Of a DNA stretch of 64,000 nucleotides, positions 47,952-59,400 are shown one piece after another. The translations under genes and the position numbers were made by a program. Source of the stretch: Rebecca billardiae RCC1528 (taxonomy: Eukaryota > Haptophyta); the NCBI GenBank assembly GCA_965240325.2, contig OZ251237.1, positions 1,612,001 through 1,676,000 on the forward strand, given 5' to 3'. The notes under the pieces are model-generated. The model was not told the DNA's origin and made no database searches. It worked only from the letters and a program-made list of their open reading frames with translations. The first letter of the stretch is position 1. Every line of letters begins with the position of its first letter.

Positions 47952-49376
47952 ATGGCACCCGCGACACGCGCGCGCGCCAAGGCGCGCTCCGCAGCGGCGG
48001 CCGTGCGGCTCATCGGCCTGCCGCCCGAGCTGGTCGCGCGCGTCCTCGCCCACCTCGGTGGCACACGTGACCTCGCCGCCGCCAACGCCGCCGCGCGCCT
48101 CTTCCGCGGCGCGCCGCTCGAGCACGCGCTGCGCGAGCGCGCGCGCTCGCGCGGGCACGAGGCCGCGCTGCCGACGACCCTGCCCGTTGGCGTGTCCACG
48201 TGGGTGGAGGAGCTGCTCGCGCGCGAGCGCATTCTCGAGCTCGCGCACGCGCACACGCACAGTACAGCCTTCGGCGGATATCATGACAACGCGTTCAGCG
48301 CGTTTGTCGACGCGGACGGCGGCGTGCACACGTGCGGCGCACCGCTGGGCCATCCCGAGCTCAGCAGGGAGGCGCGGGTGCTCGTGCCGACGCGCGTGCG
48401 CTCGCTCGAGGCGGTGCGCGTGCGCGCAATGGCTGCCGGCTACAAGCACCTGCTCGCGCTGAGCGAGGCGGGCGCCGTGTACGCGTGCGGCAGCAACGGC
48501 TTCGGCCAGCTGGGCGTGGGCGACAAGGCTGAGCGACGGGCGTTCGTGCAGGTGGCGGCGCTGGGTGCGGAGCTCATCGTCGGCATCGGCGCTGGCGAGC
48601 ATAACAGCTTTGCGCTGGCGACAGCTGGCGTGGCGTACAGCTGGGGCCGCAACGCCTGGGGCCAGCTCGGCCACGGCGACAGGCAACGACGGCTGGAGCC
48701 GACGCGCATCGAGGCGCTGGACGGCATGCGCGTGGGCGGCGTGGCCACGGGCGCGGGGCACACGCTGCTGCTCTCGGCGTGCGGCGGCGTGTACTCGTGC
48801 GGGGATGGCTATGCCGGCCGCCTCGGCCACGGTGACGAGCAGCAGCAGTGCACACCACGGCGCATCGAAGTGCTCGCGGGCGTGCGCGCCGTGCACGTGA
48901 GCGCGGGCGTGACGCACAGCCTGGTGGTGGACGCAGCGGGCGGCGTGCACTCCTTCGGAGGCGGTTTAGGTGGCGCGCTCGGCCACGGTGACGAGGCGCG
49001 TCGTTTGGTGCCCACGCTCATCGAAGCACTGATGGGCGTGCGGGTCGTGCGCGCCAGCGCGGGCCTGCACAGCAGCGCGGTGGTGTGCACGGACGGCAGC
49101 GTGCACGCGTTTGGGAACAACCACTGTGGCCAGCTGGGGCTGGGGGACCGAATGGCTCGCACGCTGCCCACGCGGGTGGAGGGCCTCGCGCATGCGCGCG
49201 TGCTCGACTGCTCGCTCAGCGACTGCCACGCCCTCTACGTCACGGCGGACGGCGGCGTGCACGCATGTGGCAGACATGCGGGCGCGCTTGGCCTCGGCGC
49301 GGGCAACGATGGCGGAGTGCAGCGGGCGCTGCAGCGCGTGGCGCAGCTGCCGCCCCTGCGCTGTGGGGTGCGCTGA
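47952..49376 (+). CDS. F-box/RCC1-repeat protein, copy I
   Basis: Predicted 474 residues, MAPATRARAKARSAAAAVRL start. The middle (GAGEHNSFALATAGVAYSWGRNAWGQLGHG through FGGGLGGALG) is almost identical to copy J, while an earlier block (HSTAFGGYHDNAFSAF) is identical to copy B and unlike J. Thus it is a mosaic. Late repeats carry AG-LH-S and FGNNHCGQLG. Ends LPPLRCGVR with the common 3' flank (ATCATTCTGGCAGATC). Confidence 0.88.
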   Translation: MAPATRARAKARSAAAAVRLIGLPPELVARVLAHLGGTRDLAAANAAARLFRGAPLEHALRERARSRGHEAALPTTLPVGVSTWVEELLARERILELAHAHTHSTAFGGYHDNAFSAFVDADGGVHTCGAPLGHPELSREARVLVPTRVRSLEAVRVRAMAAGYKHLLALSEAGAVYACGSNGFGQLGVGDKAERRAFVQVAALGAELIVGIGAGEHNSFALATAGVAYSWGRNAWGQLGHGDRQRRLEPTRIEALDGMRVGGVATGAGHTLLLSACGGVYSCGDGYAGRLGHGDEQQQCTPRRIEVLAGVRAVHVSAGVTHSLVVDAAGGVHSFGGGLGGALGHGDEARRLVPTLIEALMGVRVVRASAGLHSSAVVCTDGSVHAFGNNHCGQLGLGDRMARTLPTRVEGLAHARVLDCSLSDCHALYVTADGGVHACGRHAGALGLGAGNDGGVQRALQRVAQLPPLRCGVR

Positions 49377-49690
49377 GCATCATTCTGGCAGATCGATCTG
49401 AAACGGTACGCGTATTGAGCTGCGCGCGTGGGTTTCGCACGCCGCTGTCGGCTCGAGCCAGCGTTGCGTTTCAAGCACGCACATGACACGACACAACGTC
49501 ATCGCAGAGTGGCCACGCCCACTGTCGATGAGAGACGAGCCCATCAATCATCGTCGTCATCATCCAAGGCTGAAAAAGAATTGATGACAGCGTGCGAAAA
49601 TCGTCGTCATCATCACGTGCTCACGAAAAAACCTGGGGCCAACCGCCTCGGTTCCGAGCGCGAGCGACAGCGGCTGCGCGACCACCCTTG

Positions 49691-51115
49691 ATGGCACCGA
49701 CGACGCGCGCGCGCGCCAAGGCGCGCTCGGCAGCGGCGGCCGTGCGGCTCACCGACCTGCCGCCCGAGCTGGTCGCGCGCGTCCTCGTCCACCTCGGTGG
49801 CACGCGCGACCTCGCCGCCGCCAACGCCGCCGCGCGCCTCTTCCGCGGCGCGCCGCTCGAGCACGCGCTGCGCGAGCGCGCGCGCGCGCGCGGGCACGAG
49901 GCCGCGCTGCCGGCGACCCTGCCCGTTGGTGTGTCCACGTGGGCGGAGGAGCTGCTCATGCGCGAGCGCATTCTCGAGCTCGCACACGAGCACACGCGCA
50001 TTGCAGCCTCCGGTGGATCGTATGACAACGCGTTCAGCGCGTTTGTCGATGCGGCCGGCGGCGTGCACACGTGCGCCGCACCGCTGGGCCATCCCGAGCT
50101 CAGCAGGCAGGCGCGGGTGCTCGTGCCGACGCGCGTGTGCTCGCTCGAGGCGGTGCGCGTGCGTGCAGTGGCTGCCGGCTACAATCACCTGCTCGCGCTG
50201 AGTGAGGCGGGCGCCGTGTACGCGTGCGGCTGCAACGAGTACGGCCAGCTGGGCGTGGGCGACAAGGCTGAGCGACAGGCGTTCGTGCAGGTGGCGGCGC
50301 TGGGTGCGGAGCTCATCGTCGGCATCGGCGCTGGCGAGCATTACAGCTTTGCGCTGGCGACAGCTGGCGTGGCGTACAGCTGGGGCCGCAACGCCTGGGG
50401 CCAGCTCGGCCACGGCGACAGGCAACGACGGCTGGAGCCGACGCGCATCGAGGCGCTGGACGGCGTGCGCGTGGGCGGCGTGGCCACGGGCGCGGGGCAC
50501 ACGCTGCTGCTCTCGGCGTGCGGCGGCGTGTACTCGTGCGGGGATGGCTATGCTGGCCGCATTGGGCACGGTGACGAGCAGCAGCAGTGCACACCACGGC
50601 GCATCGAAGTGCTCGCGGGCGTGCGCGCCGTGCACGTGAGCGCGGGCGTGACGCACAGCCTGGTGGTGGACGCAGCGGGCGGCGTGCACTCCTTCGGAGG
50701 CGGTTTAGGTGGCGCGCTCGGCCACGGTGACCAGGCGCGTCGCTTCGTGCCCACGCGCATCGAAGCACTGATGGGCGTGCGGGTCGTGCGCGCCAGCGCG
50801 GGCCTGCACAGCAGCGCGGTGGTGTGCACGGACGGCAGCGTGCACACGTTTGGGAACAACCGCTTGGGCCAGCTTGGGCTGGGGGACCGAATGGATCGCA
50901 CGCTGCCCGAGCGGGTGGAGGGCCTCGCGCATGCGCGCGTGCTCGACTGCTCGCTCGGTGACGCCCACGCCCTGTACGTGACTGCTGATGTCGGCGTGCA
51001 CGCATGTGGCATGCATTCGGGCGCGCTCGGCCTGGGCGTGGGCAGCGATGGCAGAGTGCAGCCGATGCTTCAGCGCGTGGTGCAGCTGCCCCCCTTGCGC
51101 TGTGGGCTGCGCTGA
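49691..51115 (+). CDS. F-box/RCC1-repeat protein, copy J
   Basis: Predicted 474 residues; the ATG at 49691 matches the family start, and the upstream open codons from 49592 are ignored. Two unusual changes in otherwise fixed positions: HTCAAPLGHP (usually HTCGAPLGHP) and YACGCNEYGQLG. From residue about 215 to 390 it is nearly the same as copy I. Last F-box/RCC1 gene of the cluster; its 3' flank does not match the other copies, so the duplicated region ends here. Confidence 0.88.
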   Translation: MAPTTRARAKARSAAAAVRLTDLPPELVARVLVHLGGTRDLAAANAAARLFRGAPLEHALRERARARGHEAALPATLPVGVSTWAEELLMRERILELAHEHTRIAASGGSYDNAFSAFVDAAGGVHTCAAPLGHPELSRQARVLVPTRVCSLEAVRVRAVAAGYNHLLALSEAGAVYACGCNEYGQLGVGDKAERQAFVQVAALGAELIVGIGAGEHYSFALATAGVAYSWGRNAWGQLGHGDRQRRLEPTRIEALDGVRVGGVATGAGHTLLLSACGGVYSCGDGYAGRIGHGDEQQQCTPRRIEVLAGVRAVHVSAGVTHSLVVDAAGGVHSFGGGLGGALGHGDQARRFVPTRIEALMGVRVVRASAGLHSSAVVCTDGSVHTFGNNRLGQLGLGDRMDRTLPERVEGLAHARVLDCSLGDAHALYVTADVGVHACGMHSGALGLGVGSDGRVQPMLQRVVQLPPLRCGLR

Positions 51116-51848
51116 GCAACGGGCCCGTGGCGGGTGCGGTGCTCACGCGCAGGCTTGCGAGTGCGCGGTGCGCGAGTGCTGGCAGTGCTACTCCCGCTCC
51201 GCACGTGCTACCCTCAGTGCTACCCGAGGCCGACGAGGGTAGAAAATAGAGTCTGATGAACCTAATACCTATTGGACGCGACGACTCAATTGGAGATGTG
51301 GCTGATGATCCACCTGGCTGTAATGGTCTGCGGTGCAGGGCGGAGCGCGCAGCGTGGAGCCCGCTTCCGACTCTCCGCGCACTACTGACCCGAGTGACTA
51401 TGATACTGTAACTGGTCGCCACGTTATATTTCGTCAAAAAGATCTAGCTGCTTTGATCATCATATGATATATATATAGAAAAACTAGCAGAAAAAATAAT
51501 AATGGTCGGACGGGGTCAGACTCAGACGATTTTCAGCAGGGCGACTGGAGGAGACTCTCCGCCAGGATTACCGAATTTCGAATTTTGAGCAGACCCTGCT
51601 CGTCTTTATAATAATAGCATATATGCATGCATTATTAGGCACGAAATCGGAAATGGGCACGTCCGGCTTGTTTGTATTCAGAGGAATCAACGAAACACAC
51701 GCGCCCAAGTGTCCGACTCCGAGAGCAGACGACCGAGACTACTGATGGGTATAATTGTGGGTGCGGGGGCGGGCAGGGGGGATGGACCAGGGCCCGCGGA
51801 GCCGGAGCCGACTTCGTCGGCAATAATAATATATTTAGTCAATGTATA
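51116..51848. other. Intergenic, A/T-rich
   Basis: About 730 bp without recognised genes. 51400-51660 is strongly A/T-rich for this window, with short TA runs at 51460-51480. It marks the border between the RCC1/transposon region and the ordinary gene region. Confidence 0.45.
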
Positions 51849-52797
51849 GGCTCCGGTCACTGTCCGGGACGTCCAGCAGGGGTGCATTCAGACTCTCTGG
51901 GGGGGTCGGGGGGGGGACTCCCCCCAGCCGATCGAAGGACCAAATACGCCTCAATAAGGCCCCAACTCGCCAGAATTCGCATAGCAGACCGTGTTCGCTG
52001 GTGTTGGCTGAGGGCTGCGTCATGCGGCGTCGGCTCTGCGCCGGGCGGCCATGACGCATTACACACAGCCCCGATATCGGCGCCTCCCTCGCGAGTCAAG
52101 ACGTAGCGCAGTGCAGGATCGAGCAACGCATTGACCGCTGCGGCGCACCGCGCAGGCCACGCCGCACCTCAGCACTCGCGAACAAGCTCTGAGCCAGCCA
52201 GCTGTGGCAGTCCTCTGAGGAGCTGCAGCCAAGCACGAGCTCGTGCGCATACCCGTGGCACCACGAGCTGACGGCGCGGCCCGGGGCGCGAGCAGCTAGA
52301 AGCCGACAAGCTCATGCGCACGCCCGCACCGCCGCGAGGTGTGGCCGCCGGCGCGAGCAGCTCGACGCGGATAGCGCGCAGCTTGCTCGAGTCGACGAGC
52401 AGCTTCTCGCCCATCGGTGACTCTCAGTGCACGAAGGTGCACCCGGGGCGCGAGCGCGACAGGGTGCCGCGGCCAACCAGGGGATGCGCCCGGATCAAGG
52501 CCTCCAAGGCGTCTCGTCTCCTCGCCCGCTCGGCGGAGCTCCATCGTGCGAGAGACCGGTCCGGGAGCCCCAAAAAAAGTTCAGCACGATGGAGTCCTCC
52601 GTGTTCGACTGTGACGACGCGTTCAAGGACAAAGAAACATACGAAATCGTCTGCGGCTTCGGTTTTGAACCTGCGGCTTCGTCCGCCGCCCCGGAGATCT
52701 TTCGATTGGTACCCTCATCGCTCCCTGGCTCCCAGGGGTTCGTCTAAATGCACCCCCCCCATAGGGTCAGTGGACGTCCCTGACTGTGGCTGGAGCC
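51849..52797. mobile_element. Possible 0.95-kb element with imperfect inverted ends
   Basis: The left end GGCTCCGGTCACTGTCCGGG and the reverse of the right end GGCTCCAGCCACAGTCAGGG agree at about 23 of 27 positions, both continuing ACGTCCA. Sub-terminal GGGTGCATT(C/T)AGAC is also shared in inverted order. No clean target duplication is seen. A short plus-strand frame inside (52591-52747, ESSVFDCDDAFKDKETYE...) looks somewhat gene-like but is unrecognised. Confidence 0.45.
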
Positions 52798-53189
52798 TGT
52801 AACGCGTCGCAGCATCATCAGCAGGGTTCCGGCGGGAGCCGGCCCGGGCACAGAGCACCTAAGCCGCCGAACTCCGTAAGCCGCCGCCGCGCGGGCCACA
52901 TGCAGGCTGCACTACACGCGGACCCGAGGCGGCGTGACTGTGAGGCCGGCCCGTCCGCCCGCGCCAACTATCGGACACGCGAAGCAAGCCCGGCAGCGGC
53001 ACTCGGCAGCCCGCGCACGGCACGGGCGGAGCGGGAGGCTCAACGCCCAATAGGCCACGTGCGCGCGCGCGCTTGACGATCGAGCCGCGGCGCAGTGCAC
53101 CGAGACGCGCGTGGAGCGCGGGCTGGCTCCTTCGCTGTGAGCGGCAGCTGGCCAGTGGCGGTGGCACAGGCACTGGGCGTCCGCTCGCT

Positions 53190-54470
53190 CTAGAGGAGGC
53201 CGAGCTTGAGCGGGTTGCCCCACGCGGCTTTGCGCTTGGCGCCGCCGTCGGCGCTGGGCGGCGCCGCCGCCTTGCCGCCGTCGCCGCCGGCCCCAACCCC
53301 CCTGCCGGCCGCGCTGCCGTTGGGCGCGGCGGCGCCCGCCGCGCCGCCGGCCGGCGGCGGCGCGGCGGCGGCGGCGCCGCTGCCGGGCGCGCGGCCGGCG
53401 GCGGCGCCCCGCGAGCCGTCGGCCGGCTCGGCGAGCGCGACGTACCCGCCCTTGAGCGGGTCGCCCGACTGCGCGCGCGCCGCCGCCTCGCGCGCCTCCC
53501 GCGCGCGCGCCCGCTCCGCCGGCTCGATGTCCGGGTCGGAGGCGTCGGCGTCGTCGCCGCCCAGCACGCCATGGTGGCCGTCGTCCGAGGAGGCGAGCAG
53601 CACGAGCCCGGCGATGGTGAGGACGACGCCCGCGGCGAAGCCGGCGAAGTAGCGCCCGGCGAAGTGGTCGAACTCGCGGTAGAACGTGCCGCCCGCCGTC
53701 ACCGTCAGGATGATCAGCAGCGACTCGTACAGCGGCACGGCGTACGAGACGGGCGAGCGCACGAGGCAGCTGTTGAGCAGCGCCAGCTGCAGCGGCGCGA
53801 GCACGAGGATCGCCAGCAGCGAGAGCGCGCAGTGCGGGCGGAAGAGCTGGCCCGGGGCGGCGTCGGCGATCGCGACGCGCATCGCCAGCGCGAGCACCTT
53901 GAGGAAGTTGAGCGAGAGCGCGCCGCACGACGCCGCCGCGTACGCCAGGAAGGGCACGACCGCGCGCGCGTGCACGTACCCGTGGCCTAGGATCCAGATC
54001 GCGACGACGATCGAGATGGCGGCGGCGGAGAGCGAGCCGAAGACGACAAAGTCGGTGTTGGTGAGCAGCTCGTACACGTTCTCCTCCGTCACGTCCGCCG
54101 TCGAGTGCGGCCCGAACGCCGACACCAGCCCGACGCCGACGATGATGACGCCGATCGACGCCCAGCGCAGCGCCGCGACCGCCTCCGCAAACGCGATCGC
54201 GCCGTGCTGCGCGAGCAGCGTGGAGAAGACGATGGTGAGCCCGGCGAACGGGCCGATGAGCGAGAGCGGCGCGAGCGCGAGCGCCACCGTGTCGCACACC
54301 GTCGCGTTCACCACGAGGAAGACGAAGCCGAGCGCCCAGCGCTTGCGCGCGAGGAAGGGCAGGTGCGCCTCGAGCTGCGTGGAGGACTTCATCAGCACGA
54401 GGCCGGTGGCGGAGCAGAAGCAGCCGACCACGATGCAGCCGAGGCCGATCAGCCACGCGAAGCTGCCCAT
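53190..54470 (-). CDS. NIPA-like magnesium transporter
   Basis: Predicted 426 residues from the ATG at 54470. The family signature is visible at the start: GLGCIVVGCFCSATGLVLMK, then WALGFVFLVVNATVCDTVALALAP and SLIGPFAGLTIVFSTLLA. About nine hydrophobic segments follow in the first 310 residues, ending GVVLTIAGLVLLASS, as in NIPA proteins of the drug/metabolite transporter superfamily. These carry Mg2+ and other divalent cations across plasma or endosomal membranes. The last 110 residues are a Gly/Ala/Pro-rich, probably cytosolic tail ending GNPLKLGLL. The frame continues upstream of the ATG but without hydrophobic or conserved sequence. No introns needed. Confidence 0.85.
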   Translation of the reverse strand: MGSFAWLIGLGCIVVGCFCSATGLVLMKSSTQLEAHLPFLARKRWALGFVFLVVNATVCDTVALALAPLSLIGPFAGLTIVFSTLLAQHGAIAFAEAVAALRWASIGVIIVGVGLVSAFGPHSTADVTEENVYELLTNTDFVVFGSLSAAAISIVVAIWILGHGYVHARAVVPFLAYAAASCGALSLNFLKVLALAMRVAIADAAPGQLFRPHCALSLLAILVLAPLQLALLNSCLVRSPVSYAVPLYESLLIILTVTAGGTFYREFDHFAGRYFAGFAAGVVLTIAGLVLLASSDDGHHGVLGGDDADASDPDIEPAERARAREAREAAARAQSGDPLKGGYVALAEPADGSRGAAAGRAPGSGAAAAAPPPAGGAAGAAAPNGSAAGRGVGAGGDGGKAAAPPSADGGAKRKAAWGNPLKLGLL

Positions 54471-54889
54471 GCCGCGCGCACGCGCGCGCCGCCGCGCCTC
54501 GGGGGCAGCCGCGGCCGCAGTTGGGCGAGGACGACGCTTCCTTTCCGGCCGCCGCTGCGAAGGCTGCGAGCTGCCGCCCCAACCCAGGCGCAGGATTTTT
54601 TTGTTTGAGCTGGCCTGACGCTGATGAGAAGGCGCGCGATGGACGCCGCGGGGTCGCATCATTATCGGCACGAGCTTCGTCGATCGAGCGCGCGAACAAT
54701 AGTTGATGAATACGGCCGAAGCCTCGGCAATACTGGAGGCGGGTACCCCCACGATTCCACGAATAAGACTTGGAAGGCATTCGTCAAGGTGTAGTGCGCG
54801 ATGGCCGCGCCGATCCGCGGTTAGGTGAATCCACGTGCGCGCGCGGCGAGCATGCACACGCCACGCGGCACGTGTGCTCCGCGCGTGCC
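54471..54889. other. Intergenic between NIPA-like gene and XKR/LRR gene
   Basis: About 420 bp; contains the upstream region of the NIPA-like gene and the 3' flank of the XKR/LRR gene. No element recognised. Confidence 0.4.
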
Positions 54890-56423
54890 TCAGCCGGACA
54901 GCATCAGGTTCATCCCCGCGAACAGCGTGTCGCCGCCCTGCTTCCGCTGCGTCACCCACGCCTGCTTGATCACGCCGTCCGACGCGAGGTTGAACTTGTT
55001 TGCGCTGCGGCACGGCCAGCGCCGAGCGCAGCGCACGCGGCACACGCGTCCGGGCGCGCGCGGGGCCGCGGTCAGGCGGCGGCGCGTGCGCGCGCCTTCT
55101 CGCGCGGCGCGCCCCTCGCGCGCGCGCACCGCAGGTCGAGCGAGCGGATCGACGAGTTGGCCTTGGCGGTGCGCACGATCGGCGTGACGGACGCGTCCGT
55201 CGCGCCCACGCGCCGCAGCGAGAGCGTCTTGAGCGCCGTGGCGGGGTTGGCGATGATCGCCTCGAGGATGGCGGCGACGCCCTCGTCGCGCAGCGTGTTC
55301 TGCGCGAGCGTGAGCTCGGACAGCGGCGCGCTCTTCAGCAGCTGCGCGATCTCGAGCGCGCCGTCCGTGCCTGCGGGCGCGCGGCGCGCGCGGGCGAGTC
55401 GAGTGTCGCGGCGCGGGCGCCGGCTCAGCGCGGCGGCGGGCAGGGGGGCGCGGCGGCGGGCGGCGGGCGTCGGGCGCGCGGACCAAAGTCGTTGTCGTCG
55501 AGGTTGAGCACGCGCACGCTGCGCGTCTTCGCCAGCGCCCTCGCGAGCATCTGCACGCCCTCGTCGCCCATGGCCACGCCTCGCATCGAGACGATCGTGA
55601 TGGCGCGGTTCTGCCCCACCAGCCGCGAGATTGCGGCGAGATCGGCGAGGGAGAGGCGCACCTCCTCGAGGCGCGCCTGCGGGGCGGACGCGGGGCGGGG
55701 GCGCGCGCGCGAGGCGCCGGACGGCGGCGCGCTGGGTGCCACGGCCTTCGCCCGCGCCGCGCTGTGCGCTGGTGTGCCGCGCGGGACCGCGCAGCGGCGC
55801 GTGGCGCTCGGCGCGCGCGGCGCGCGCGGCGCGCGCGGCGCGCGTGGCGCGCGTGGTGCGCGTGGCGCGCGCCTCCTGCCCCGTGCTCAGCTCCCGGCAG
55901 TCCATGTCCGCGCGCTCGCCGCTCAGGTTGAGGAAGCGCGGGCTGCCCGTGAAGATGACCGCGTCGGCCAGCGCCTCCGCGCCGCCCACGCCCAGCCTGC
56001 GCGCGGCGCCGCGGCGCGGCGGGGCGCGCCGTGCGGATCAGAGGCGGCGCCGCGCGCGCGGAGGCGGAGGCGGCGACGCGCGCGCGGCGCACGCGGCGCG
56101 CGGCGCAGCGGCGCCGACGGCGGCGGCGCGGCTGCGCCGAGAGGTGGCGAGGCGCGCGCGCGCGCGGCGGCGGCGGCGGCGCACCTGTCGTTGCGCGCCA
56201 GCTCCAGCCTCTCGACGGACGCGGCGGAGGCGGAGCGCAGCGCAGAGCTGATCGAGCGCGCGCCGCCGTCGCCCAGCCCGCAGCCGCGCAGTGACAACAG
56301 GCGGATCGTCTGCGCGCCGCCCGAGCGACGGCCCCACCCGCCGCCGCCGCCGCCGCCGCCGCCGGCGGCGGCGGCTGGCTGGCCCGCGGCGGCGGCGGCA
56401 GCGGCGACGAGGTCGAGCATCGA

Positions 56424-56483
<60 letters not shown>

Positions 56484-59400
56484 TGGCTTCTTGCCGCCGG
56501 GCAGCGGCGGCTTGGCCGCGCCCGCGGCCGGCCTGGCGCCGCCGCCGCCGCCCTCCGCCGCCGCCGGCGGCGCGGCGCTCGGCGGCGGCGCGGGCGTGAG
56601 CAGCGGCCACAGCGCGGCCGCGCCCGCGTCCCCGATCTCGTTGTCGTCGAGGGTGAGCGAGCTGACGGCGCGCTTGTCCGCGAGCACGCGCGCGACGATG
56701 AGCGCGCCCGGCGCGCCGCCCGCCTTGCCTGCGCGCGGCGCAGCGCGCGGGGCGAGGCGGGCCGCAGCGAGCGCTCAGCGCACCGCGCACCGCGCGCCGC
56801 GCCGCGCCGCGGGCTCAAGGCGTGCGCACGCGCGCGCGGAGGGTGGGGGCGGGGCGCACGGCGCAGCAGCGGCGGCGCAGACGGGGGCGGAGGGGCTGCG
56901 CGCGCGGAGAGGAGGAGGAGGCCGGGCGGCGTGGGCGCGGCGCGGGCGGCACCAGAACGGCACACTGCGCGAGCGCAGCAGCGGCGGCGGCAGCAGCCAG
57001 CGGCCGCCGCCCTTGGGCCGCGAGTGCGCTGTGCGCTGTGCGCTGTGCGCTGTGTGTGTGCGTGTGCTGTGCGTGTGTGTGCCTGCGCGCATGCGCGGCC
57101 TCACCCTTTGGCACGAGGATGGCTGCCGCGTCCTTGGTGCCCCTCTTCAGCGCGCCCACGTCCAGCTCGCCGCCCGCCGGCAGCTCGAGCGCGCCGAGCG
57201 AGGCGCTGCCGATGCACGCCTCCGCCAGCGCGGCCGCGCCGCGCATGTCCAGCTGCACGCCGGGCAGCTTGAGCGTGCGCAGGTTGCCTGCGCGCACGCG
57301 CGCGCGCGCGGCCCAGCGCCGCATGAGCGCGCCGCGCCGCATGCCGCGCGCGGTCCAGTCCGGTGCGCTCCGGTGCGCTCCGGTGCGGTGCTCGCGTGTG
57401 CTCGCGGCGCGCGCTGCGGCGCTGCCGCGTGCGCGCACGCGCTGCCGGCAGCTTCTCGCCGAGGAACTCGAGGCCGCGGTGCCCGATGGCGGAGGCGCCG
57501 ATGCTGAGGCTCGTCAGGCTCGTGTTCGCCGAGAGGAAGCTGGGAGGCGGTGGGAGGCGGGGCGCGCGCGGCACGCACACACACCGCCAGCAGGGCGGCA
57601 GGGCAGCAGCGCGTCAGCAGCCGGCGGGCGCGCGCGCGCTCGCCGCAGCGCCGCGGCGCGCGCAGCCGGCGCGGGCGGGCGGGCGCGCGCGCGGGCGCGG
57701 GCGCGCACCGGCCGATCACGATGGCGTCGTAGTCGTCGAGCTGCGGGCTCGCGGACTCGCCGCCGCCCGCGTCCGCGCGGCGCATCAGGATCGACTTGCG
57801 CCGCGCGCCGCTGCCGCCGTCCGCGCGCTTGCCGCCCAGCCCGGGCAGCCTCAGCCCACGGCCCGCCCCGGCCGCGCCGCCGCCGCGCTTGGCCCCGCCG
57901 AGCTCGACGATCTCGGCGCCGCCGCGCAGCTCGGAGATGGGCAACACCACGCCTGGCGGCAGCAAGCACGGCGCGCGCGTCACGATGGCAGCGCGCGTCG
58001 CCCACCGGCCGCGGCGGAGGGCGCGCGGTGTGAGCGGCGCGCGCAGAGGCGGGGCCGCGCGCAGCACAGCCCAGCGCGCACACACCGCGCATGTTGAAGG
58101 CGACGACCGTCTTGGTCTTCTGCACGCCCAGCGCGAGCGCGAGCACGCCCGCGTGCGCGAACGCGTTGCCCTGCGCGGCGCACGGCACACGCGGCACGCA
58201 CGCACGCACACAGCGGGCGGCGCGTGGGCGACGGTGGGCGGCGTGTGCCACGCGCCCTGCAGCGCGCGCCCTGCTGCGCCCACTGCTGCGCCCACCTGCA
58301 TCTCGAGCGTCTCCATGCGCGTGGTGGGCAGCATCAGCCCCACCGCCTTGGCGCCCTTGTCGCCCACGCGGTTGGCGGCGAGGCTGAGCATGCGCACGCC
58401 CCTGTGCTCGCGCAGCCCCTCCGCCACCGCCTCCGCGCCCGCGTCGCCGATGTTGTTGTCCTCGAGGTTGAGCGCCTCGAGCACAGCGTTGGCCTGTGCG
58501 CGGGCAGCGGGAGAGAGGGGGCGTCGGCTGAGCCGCGCACACACACTCAGCACACAGCGCACAGCACGCAGCGCACAGCAGGCAGCGCACACCTGGATGA
58601 GCGGCCGCAGCGCGCCCGCGTGCCCGTCGACGAGCTTGCGCCCGCCGAGCTCGAGCGTGCTCTGCGTGAGCGCGTCGCGCACCACCACCGTCTCCCCCTC
58701 CGCGCCGCCCGCGCGCACGCCGTGCGGCTGCCGCCCCTGCCGGCCCAGCACTGCGAAGAAGATGCGCGCGGTGGGCGCCGCGATGTCGCCGTCGCGCAGC
58801 TCCCAGACCACGCCGTCCTGCGCGGCGCTCGTGGAGGTGTTGAGCTCGCCCAGCGGCTCGGGGCCGCGGAGCAGCTTGAGCGACTTGTTGCGCGCCAGCG
58901 CCTCGCACAGCGTGTCGAGCGCCGTGCCCTGCACGCGCGCACGCACGCGCGCGCGGTGCGGTGCGGTGCGGTGCGCGGCCGCTGAGCTGCCGCCGAGCGC
59001 GCGCGCCGTGCACGGCGGCGCCACGCCCCAGCCGCGCGCAGCGGCCCTCGGCGCGCGGCGTGTGCGGCGGCGCACGGCGTGCCCACGGTGCGCGGTGCGC
59101 GCACGTGCGGGATGAAGCCGAGCGTCATCGCCTCCACCTCCTCGCCCGCCAGCTCTGCGACGGGCAGCCCGCCCCCCAGCGAGACGAGGTAGCGCACCGG
59201 GTCCATGTTGGCCTTGTACGCGCCGTAGACGACGTGCAGGCACAGCATCAGGATGGAGGAGGAGAGCGAGACGGTGAGCGCGTACGGGTTGACCTGCGGG
59301 AGGGGGGCGGGGGGCGGCGACGCGCGCACGCGCTCAGCCGCCGCGTGAGCGCGTGCGTGCGTGCGCGTGCGTGCGCGTGCGCGTGCGCGCGTGCGTGTGC

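Noticed and set aside
52427-52747. Plus-strand ORF with ESSVFDCDDAFKDKETYE
   Set aside because: Short, no family recognised, and lies inside a probable mobile element; noted there but not called as a gene.
54890-59243. Several 400-700-codon ORFs on both strands of the XKR/LRR gene
   Set aside because: They read through introns; the spliced minus-strand model explains every conserved stretch with consistent phases.
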